Shown here: in pieces, positions 5,867 to 9,728 of the stretch | How the letters are laid out: every line of letters starts with the position of its first letter | How positions within the stretch are numbered: position 1 is the stretch's first letter | NCBI GenBank assembly: GCA_964599835.1 | Contig: CAZRHF010000088.1 | Coordinates: 1-9,728, forward strand | Reading direction: 5' to 3' | Source of the DNA: SFWF01 sp964599835 | GTDB lineage: Bacteria > Bacillota > Clostridia > Oscillospirales > Acutalibacteraceae | Length of the DNA: 9,728 nt | Notes under the pieces: generated by a model | What the model saw: only the letters and a program-made list of their open reading frames with translations | What the model was told of the DNA's origin: nothing | The model's database searches: none | Made by a program: the position numbers and the translations under genes

Positions 5867-6838
5867 TTAAAACACCTTAGTCTCCTTCTCCGAGTCGAGC
5901 CGTCCGTGATTATAGAGCTTTCTGTTATCCATGCTCCAGAGTCTGCCCGAGAAGTCGCCCTTGTTTGCGGCCTCGGTAGCCTCCCGCATCTCAAACATAC
6001 GGGCGTCCATCATATCAAGCTGAGAAAGCAGCTCGGCCTCGATGAATCCGGGGCGTACCGCGGCGCCGAATTCGGGCTCTCCGTGGTGGGAAAGGACCAT
6101 GTGCTGAAGCAGGGCCACCGTTTCCGATTCTATGCCTAACCTCCTGGCCGTTTCCTCTATCATTATTGCGCCCATTGCAAGGTGTCCCAGCAGATTTCCC
6201 TTAACGGTGTAGCCCGAAGCCAATCCCGACGGGGTCATTTCGTACTCGGCGGTCTTTGCGATGTCGTGAAGCATCGCACCCGCTAAAAGCAATTCGCCGT
6301 CAATGAAGGGATATACCTCGGTGACCCTCTGGGCAAGCCGCACGATGGAAAGGGTGTGAAGCAGAAGCCCCGAACGTATTGCGTGGTGAAGCTTGAAGGC
6401 GGCGGGCCAGTAAAGCAGTTTTTCCTTGTTTTCGGTAAGAAGGGCGGTGGTTATCCGCTTAAGGTCGCCGTCTTTGAAGCCTTCTGCAAGCTTCAGAAGA
6501 GAATCGAACATTTCCTCTCCCGAATATCCTGCCGACTGCACAAGCTGTGAGGTGTCTACCTGATCGGCAGGAAGGGCGTGGCGTATTCTGTCGATGCGAA
6601 GCTGTTCGGCTCCGTTATACTGACTTACCGTACCTCTGACCTTGACGATGTCGCCGGGCTGATATTCCCCGTGAACCGCGGCCACGTAGGACCACAGCTT
6701 GGCGTTTATCTCTCCCGACTTGTCGGCAAGCGTCATATCGAGATAGTCGTCGCCCTTTGAAGAGGTCTTTTTGTTTGAAGCCTTAACGAGCAAAAAGCAG
6801 TCCACGAGACCGTTTGCTCCCGCAGGAATAAAATTCAT
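5867..6838 (-). CDS. yhaM: YhaM-type 3'-5' exoribonuclease (OB fold plus HD domain)
   Basis: A 323-residue enzyme of the YhaM/CBF1 family, metal-dependent 3'-5' exonucleases that trim RNA (and DNA) ends in Firmicutes. An OB-fold nucleic-acid-binding domain occupies about 10-88 (DYLDMTLADKSGEINAKLWS at 31-50). The HD domain follows, with likely metal ligands His161, His191-Asp192 (MLHDIAKT), His219 (GHL), His246, His251/252 and Asp275. Length is close to the roughly 310-320 aa of known members. The ATG at 6838 has a GGAGG site 7 nt away. It starts 17 nt after the ireB stop, so the two genes probably share a transcript. The repeat array follows its stop. Confidence 0.93.
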   Translation of the reverse strand: MNFIPAGANGLVDCFLLVKASNKKTSSKGDDYLDMTLADKSGEINAKLWSYVAAVHGEYQPGDIVKVRGTVSQYNGAEQLRIDRIRHALPADQVDTSQLVQSAGYSGEEMFDSLLKLAEGFKDGDLKRITTALLTENKEKLLYWPAAFKLHHAIRSGLLLHTLSIVRLAQRVTEVYPFIDGELLLAGAMLHDIAKTAEYEMTPSGLASGYTVKGNLLGHLAMGAIMIEETARRLGIESETVALLQHMVLSHHGEPEFGAAVRPGFIEAELLSQLDMMDARMFEMREATEAANKGDFSGRLWSMDNRKLYNHGRLDSEKETKVF

Positions 6839-6855
6839 AAATATCCCTCCGAGGC

Positions 6856-7101
6856 TTAGTGGGTGAGGTAGTATTTGACCAGATTCTGAAGCAGAGTATC
6901 GCGGTCGATACGGCGGATAAGATTTCTGGCACCCATATGGGTGGTGATGTAGGTGGGATCCTCCGAAAGGATATAGCCTACAAGCTGATTTATGGGATTA
7001 TAGCCCTTTTCCTTAAGGGCGTCGTAGACCGTGAGCAGAATGTTTCGTATCTCCTGCTCCTGATCGTTTCCGATAGAAAAGGTTTGAGTTCTGTCGAGCA
7101 T
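6856..7101 (-). CDS. ireB: IreB family regulatory phosphoprotein (UPF0297)
   Basis: An 81-residue IreB/YrzL protein, a small cytosolic substrate of PASTA Ser/Thr kinases studied in Enterococcus faecalis, where it affects cephalosporin resistance. The N-terminus MLDRTQTFSI offers Thr5 and Thr7, matching the paired N-terminal threonines phosphorylated in that system. The core motifs KGYNPINQLVGYILSEDPTY and GARNLIRRIDRD are typical. The ATG at 7101 follows GAGAGGA. It is the first gene after the promoter at 7144-7172. In many Firmicutes ireB is followed by the RuvX (yrrK) gene; here yhaM follows instead. Confidence 0.95.
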   Translation of the reverse strand: MLDRTQTFSIGNDQEQEIRNILLTVYDALKEKGYNPINQLVGYILSEDPTYITTHMGARNLIRRIDRDTLLQNLVKYYLTH

Positions 7102-7119
7102 TTGCCGTCCTCTCTTTCT

Positions 7120-7135
7120 GCCCCGGGAGGGGGGC
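7120..7135 (-). other. GC hairpin at the 5' end of the ireB transcript
   Basis: GCCCC and GGGGC pair over a 6-nt loop (5-bp all-GC stem). It would lie within the first 20 nt of the transcript, just after the predicted start near 7137 and about 10 nt before the ribosome binding site. It may protect the 5' end; no T-run follows. Confidence 0.45.
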
Positions 7136-7143
7136 TACCTTAT

Positions 7144-7172
7144 ATAATATAGTAAAATCTTTAAGATTACAA
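7144..7172 (-). promoter_or_regulatory. Promoter of ireB-yhaM
   Basis: Minus strand: TTGTAA (-35, 7167-7172), a 17-bp spacer, TATTAT (-10, 7144-7149). The spacer contains a 13-nt palindrome, AATCTTTAAGATT (7156-7168), a possible protein site. The -35 box is 16 bp after the M15B operon stop, and I see no terminator between them. Confidence 0.7.
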
Positions 7173-7188
7173 GAACTATTTATTAATT

Positions 7189-7917
7189 TTACTTCTCGGG
7201 GCCGAATTTTTTGATGTATTCCTCGAAGCCGAGCCCCGATTCCTTTATAACTCTTGCGTTGTCGACTCCGACGTAGCGGAAATGGGCAGGGTTATCCTCA
7301 TAGCGGGGAATAAAGCCGTAATCGTAGCAGTTCTCGGTAAGCCAGCTGTAGGCCTCGGTCTCCTTAAAGGCCGCGCCGTCACCTGCGAAATCCACTGCAA
7401 GTCCCAGCTCGTGTTCACTTGTTCTCGGGAAGGCGACCATAGTTTTTGCGATATCCTCAGCCTCCTTAAGGGTAAGGGTGATGTCCGAGTCCATGACTTC
7501 GTTTACCTTGGCGTTGAAGATCTCAAGCTGGTCGTTTTCGCTCTTGAAGGCGGTCTCGACCTTAAGGGCGATGCCTGCCTTTTCGGCGTCCTCCAGCATA
7601 TAAAGCAGTCGGCCGATAGCCCTTGCGTCAAATCGGGTGTTGGGGTGTACGGTATATTTGCTCTTTATGGTTGCAAGGTGAGGTAGGTCTGCGTCGGTGA
7701 CAAAGTTTTCGGAATTTATAAGCTTCATTTCCCAACCGTCGAAATTCACCTTATATTCTTCCTCTTCTTCCTCTGAACTGCCCGAATCGGAGGATACCTC
7801 TTCGGAAGAGGAGGGGAGAGATGAAGAAGGGGCGTTTGCGGCGTCTTTCTTCTTTCCGCATCCCGCAAAGGAAAGGCAAAGGGCAAAACAAAGCAGTAAT
7901 GTAATAAGTTTTTTCAT
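7189..7917 (-). CDS. VanY-like M15B lipoprotein, degenerate active site
   Basis: A 242-residue lipoprotein related to D-Ala-D-Ala carboxypeptidases (peptidase M15B, VanY type). Its signal peptide and lipobox LSFAGC give a lipidated Cys20, and a Ser-rich then poly-Glu linker follows (31-54). Zinc ligands are kept: His169 and Asp176 in SEHELGLAVDF, and His212 in HFRYVG. The catalytic EPWH becomes NPAH (Asn209), the substrate-side SAYRT becomes TAFKS (Lys125), and a loop of about 10 residues before the last His is missing relative to its neighbour. It may therefore bind rather than cleave. The start is the ATG at 7917: GGAG (7924-7927) stands 6 nt upstream, and the ATG at 7929 overlaps that site. 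It lies 15 nt after its paralog's stop. Confidence 0.88.
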   Translation of the reverse strand: MKKLITLLLCFALCLSFAGCGKKKDAANAPSSSLPSSSEEVSSDSGSSEEEEEEYKVNFDGWEMKLINSENFVTDADLPHLATIKSKYTVHPNTRFDARAIGRLLYMLEDAEKAGIALKVETAFKSENDQLEIFNAKVNEVMDSDITLTLKEAEDIAKTMVAFPRTSEHELGLAVDFAGDGAAFKETEAYSWLTENCYDYGFIPRYEDNPAHFRYVGVDNARVIKESGLGFEEYIKKFGPEK

Positions 7918-7932
7918 TATGTTCTCCATATT

Positions 7933-8835
7933 TTAATTATTTACGTAATACTTTTCAATAAATTCTTCCATACAAAGGCCCGATGCCTCGATAAGCTTTG
8001 CGTTTTTGACTCCGACGTAGCGGTAATGCCAGGGCTCGGGGATGATTCCGGTCTTGTCCTGCTTGGTGGTGTCATAGCGGAGGATGAAGCCGTAGTCGGT
8101 GCAGTTCTCGATAAGCCACTTGTAAGCGCGGGTGTTTCTGAAGCTGTCCTCCACCGAGTTGAAATCGACGGCAAGACCTAACTGATGCTCGCTGGTACCG
8201 GGCTTTGCAACCACGGTGGCGGCGATCTCCTTTGCTTCTTCGTCGGAGATGCCGGGGTTGTTTGCCTTAACGCTGTTTACCTGACGCTGGAAGTTTCCGG
8301 TCTGGAATTCGTTGGTGCGATAGGCCGAGATAACGTCTAAATTGATGCCGTCGTTCTCTGCTGCCTCGATCATTGCGTGAAGATAATCCACCGCACGGGC
8401 ATCGAAATAAAGCTGGGAATTAACGGCGGGGTTGGGACGGTATTGCTGATCGACCTTTGCGAGTCCCGCGTCGCCGTACTGCATATTCAGCCAGTTGTCG
8501 GGAACAGGGTTCCAGGGGTTTGCAAGATACATCTGCCAGGAGCTGAAGTCGATGTTGTAACATTCTTCCTCGTTGGTGGGATCGAAATCCGCAGGCATCT
8601 TTTCGGGCTTGAAGGAGTTTTCTCCTTCCGAAGAGGCCGCCTCAGAGCTCTGAGATGAGGAGGCATCCGACGAGACTTCCGAAGAAGCCTTCGAAGAGTT
8701 TTCCTCCGAAACGGTGGACTGTGTTCCCGAAGCGGGCTTGCTTTCGGCCGCATCCTTATTATTTTTATCGCCGCCACAGGCCGCGAGGGTCAGACAAAGA
8801 ATCAGGCAAAGCAGTAACGATATATAGCGTTTCAT
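7933..8835 (-). CDS. VanY-like D-Ala-D-Ala carboxypeptidase lipoprotein (M15B)
   Basis: A 300-residue lipoprotein that probably removes the terminal D-Ala from peptidoglycan stem peptides at the outer membrane face. Signal peptide plus lipobox LTLAAC gives Cys20; a Ser/Ala/Glu-rich linker runs to about residue 80. The M15B domain (about 95-300) is intact: SAYRT (170-174), zinc ligands His217 and Asp224 in SEHQLGLAVDF, and Glu267/His270 in PEPWHYRYVG. I chose the ATG at 8835 (MKRYIS), with GGAGGA at 8845-8850; upstream in-frame ATGs would place promoter sequence in the protein. It is first in a two-gene operon, divergent from ywlG. A role in vancomycin resistance is not implied; no van genes are nearby. 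Confidence 0.93.
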   Translation of the reverse strand: MKRYISLLLCLILCLTLAACGGDKNNKDAAESKPASGTQSTVSEENSSKASSEVSSDASSSQSSEAASSEGENSFKPEKMPADFDPTNEEECYNIDFSSWQMYLANPWNPVPDNWLNMQYGDAGLAKVDQQYRPNPAVNSQLYFDARAVDYLHAMIEAAENDGINLDVISAYRTNEFQTGNFQRQVNSVKANNPGISDEEAKEIAATVVAKPGTSEHQLGLAVDFNSVEDSFRNTRAYKWLIENCTDYGFILRYDTTKQDKTGIIPEPWHYRYVGVKNAKLIEASGLCMEEFIEKYYVNN

Positions 8836-8872
8836 TATATTATATCCTCCGTAGTCTTTACTTCTAATGTAC

Positions 8873-8901
8873 ATTATATATAATAACCGCAAAATAATCA
8901 A
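8873..8901 (-). promoter_or_regulatory. Promoter of the M15B lipoprotein operon
   Basis: Minus strand: TTGATT (-35, 8896-8901), a 17-bp spacer, TATAAT (-10, 8873-8878). Its -35 box stands 2 nt from the -35 box of the ywlG promoter. Confidence 0.75.
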
Positions 8902-8909
8902 TGTTGATT
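8896..8909. promoter_or_regulatory. Inverted repeat formed by two divergent -35 boxes
   Basis: AATCAA-TG-TTGATT: 6-bp arms around a 2-nt centre. Each arm is the -35 hexamer of one of the divergent promoters. A regulator bound here could control both directions; equally, it may simply be two -35 boxes in tight apposition. Confidence 0.5.
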
Positions 8910-8931
8910 TTTTAAATTTTTGTTATATAAT
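8904..8931 (+). promoter_or_regulatory. Promoter of ywlG
   Basis: Plus strand: TTGATT (-35, 8904-8909), a 16-bp AT-rich spacer, TATAAT (-10, 8926-8931), 31 nt before the ATG. Confidence 0.7.
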
Positions 8932-8962
8932 TAAATACACATATTATATATCAGGTGATTTT

Positions 8963-9505
8963 ATGGAAAGAATTAAAGCTCAGGCATATTCCGCCGCAAA
9001 GGAAATAATCGAAAAGGCAAGGCTGGTAAGAGGAAAAGTTTTGGTAGTAGGCTGTTCCACCAGCGAAGTAATAGGGGATAAGATAGGAACCAACTCCTCC
9101 CCTGAGACCGCTGTACATATATATAAGGGAATAAAAGCGGCCTGCGACGAAGCGGGAGTCTTTCTCGCCGCGCAGTGCTGTGAGCATTTAAACCGCGCCG
9201 TTATAACCGAAGCCGCCGCGGTACCCTTCGCCGACACCGTCAACGTAATTCCTCAGCCCAAGGCGGGAGGCTCCTTCGCTACCGCCGCCTATAAGGATTT
9301 CGTTTCTCCCGTAGCCCTGGAAGAGATCTCGGCCGATGCGGGAATCGATATCGGCTTTACCATGATTGGAATGCATATTAAAAAGGTAGCTGTGCCGGTA
9401 CGGCTTGACAATAATAAAATAGGAGAAGCCACCGTTCTGGCCGCCCGCTCTCGTCCGAAATTTATCGGAGGAGCAAGAGCGGTTTATAATGAGGAGCTTC
9501 TGTGA
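8963..9505 (+). CDS. ywlG: TIGR01440 / UPF0340 family protein (YwlG)
   Basis: A 180-residue cytosolic protein of the UPF0340 (YwlG, TIGR01440) family, conserved in Firmicutes without an established biochemical function. Recognisable motifs are VVGCSTSEVIGDKIGT (28-43), AAQCCEHLNRA (69-79) and the C-terminal RPKFIGGARA. It has no signal peptide or membrane segment. I chose the ATG at 8963, preceded by AGGTGA; the longer reading to 8867 would cross the promoter. It is the only plus-strand protein gene here, divergent from the M15B operon, and it ends at a terminator before the rRNA promoter. Confidence 0.93.
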   Translation: MERIKAQAYSAAKEIIEKARLVRGKVLVVGCSTSEVIGDKIGTNSSPETAVHIYKGIKAACDEAGVFLAAQCCEHLNRAVITEAAAVPFADTVNVIPQPKAGGSFATAAYKDFVSPVALEEISADAGIDIGFTMIGMHIKKVAVPVRLDNNKIGEATVLAARSRPKFIGGARAVYNEELL

Positions 9506-9544
9506 GAAAGGCGTTATACTTAAAAAAATTAAGTCAAATCCTAC

Positions 9545-9576
9545 AACAAGCTCCAAAATCAGGGGCTTGTTTGTTT
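9545..9576 (+). terminator. Intrinsic terminator of ywlG
   Basis: A 10-bp stem (9545-9554 with 9562-9571, one G-T wobble) and a 7-nt loop AAAATCA, followed by TTGTTT. It lies about 40 nt after the ywlG stop and insulates the gene from the downstream rRNA promoter. Confidence 0.8.
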
Positions 9577-9621
9577 AAAAAAGAAAGTTCGAAAAAAATT
9601 TGAAATTTTTTGAAAAAAAGT
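9577..9621 (+). promoter_or_regulatory. UP-like A/T-tract element of the rRNA promoter
   Basis: A-tracts at 9577-9582, 9592-9598 and 9613-9619, and a T-tract at 9606-9611, lie directly upstream of the -35 box. The part GAAATTTTTTGAAAAAAAG resembles the UP-element pattern bound by the RNA polymerase alpha subunit. The A-tract spacing would also favour DNA bending. Confidence 0.65.
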
Positions 9622-9622
9622 G

Positions 9623-9651
9623 TTGACATTTAAAAACGGTTGTGGTATTAT
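9623..9651 (+). promoter_or_regulatory. Strong rRNA-operon type promoter
   Basis: TTGACA (9623-9628), a 17-bp spacer, TATTAT (9646-9651), with an extended -10 TGG in front and a GC-rich discriminator behind (CGGGCG). A TATAAT at 9649 would need a 20-bp spacer and is less likely to be the true -10. Confidence 0.8.
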
Positions 9652-9657
9652 AATCGG

Positions 9658-9728
9658 GCGCCCTGAAGAGCGGGTGCGACGAACCTTGAAAATTAAACAA
9701 CGACAAACAAGAAATTGGACCCGACAAT
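9658..9728 (+). other. Start of an rRNA operon leader (16S beyond the edge)
   Basis: From the predicted start, a 6-bp hairpin (GCGCCC 9658-9663 with GGGTGC 9672-9677, one wobble) is followed by ACCTTGAAAATTAAACAACG. This resembles the boxA-type CTTTGAAAACTxAACA leader found before 16S genes in Firmicutes. The 16S gene itself is not in the window. Confidence 0.65.

Noticed and set aside
7282..7686. A 134-codon plus-strand frame inside the M15B gene
   Set aside because: It lies fully antisense to a clear lipoprotein gene, with no ribosome binding site or family resemblance.
7189..8835. Vancomycin-resistance VanY cluster
   Set aside because: There are no vanR/S/H/A/X genes; VanY-like lipoproteins are common cell-wall enzymes in Clostridia.
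9649..9654. TATAAT as the -10 of the rRNA promoter
   Set aside because: It would need a 20-bp spacer; the overlapping TATTAT gives 17 bp and has an extended -10 TG.

Overview
The window looks like chromosomal DNA of a Gram-positive gut-type Clostridia (Eubacteriales/Oscillospirales-like). The marker genes are Firmicutes ones (ireB, trmK, rqcH, yhaM, pgeF, ywlG, yerC), the Shine-Dalgarno sites are strong GGAGG types, there are lipoproteins with Ser/Glu-rich linkers, and coding DNA is moderately GC-rich while promoters are AT-rich. The lineage is inferred from gene content only.

Layout, left to right. Eleven genes lie on the minus strand: a TrpR-like regulator (yerC); pgeF (YfiH/LACC1 family); a two-gene polysaccharide co-polymerase plus BY-kinase unit (cpsC-cpsD-like) with its own promoter and terminator; rqcH; trmK overlapping a DUF1858 redox-disulfide gene by 1 nt; yhaM; ireB; and two tandem M15B (VanY-like) lipoprotein genes. 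One gene, ywlG (UPF0340), runs on the plus strand, divergent from the M15B pair. After its terminator an AT-rich UP-like element, a strong promoter and the first part of a leader announce an rRNA operon whose 16S gene starts beyond the right edge.

Most genes are housekeeping: ribosome quality control (rqcH), tRNA m1A22 methylation (trmK), RNA decay (yhaM), Ser/Thr-kinase signalling (ireB), nucleoside or oxidised-purine metabolism (pgeF), and cell-wall trimming (M15B pair). The cpsC-cpsD pair is an orphan regulatory unit, with no glycosyltransferases in the window.

No new multi-gene system is evident. The less ordinary signals are mainly non-coding: an array of short hairpins separated by AGGGG boxes, present in a short and a long copy behind trmK and yhaM; heptameric tandem repeats on both sides of pgeF, one with the pattern of a G-quadruplex; a 21-nt palindrome over the yerC -10 box; and back-to-back divergent promoters whose -35 boxes form one inverted repeat. 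In the coding part, one of the tandem M15B lipoproteins keeps its zinc ligands but has lost the catalytic glutamate.
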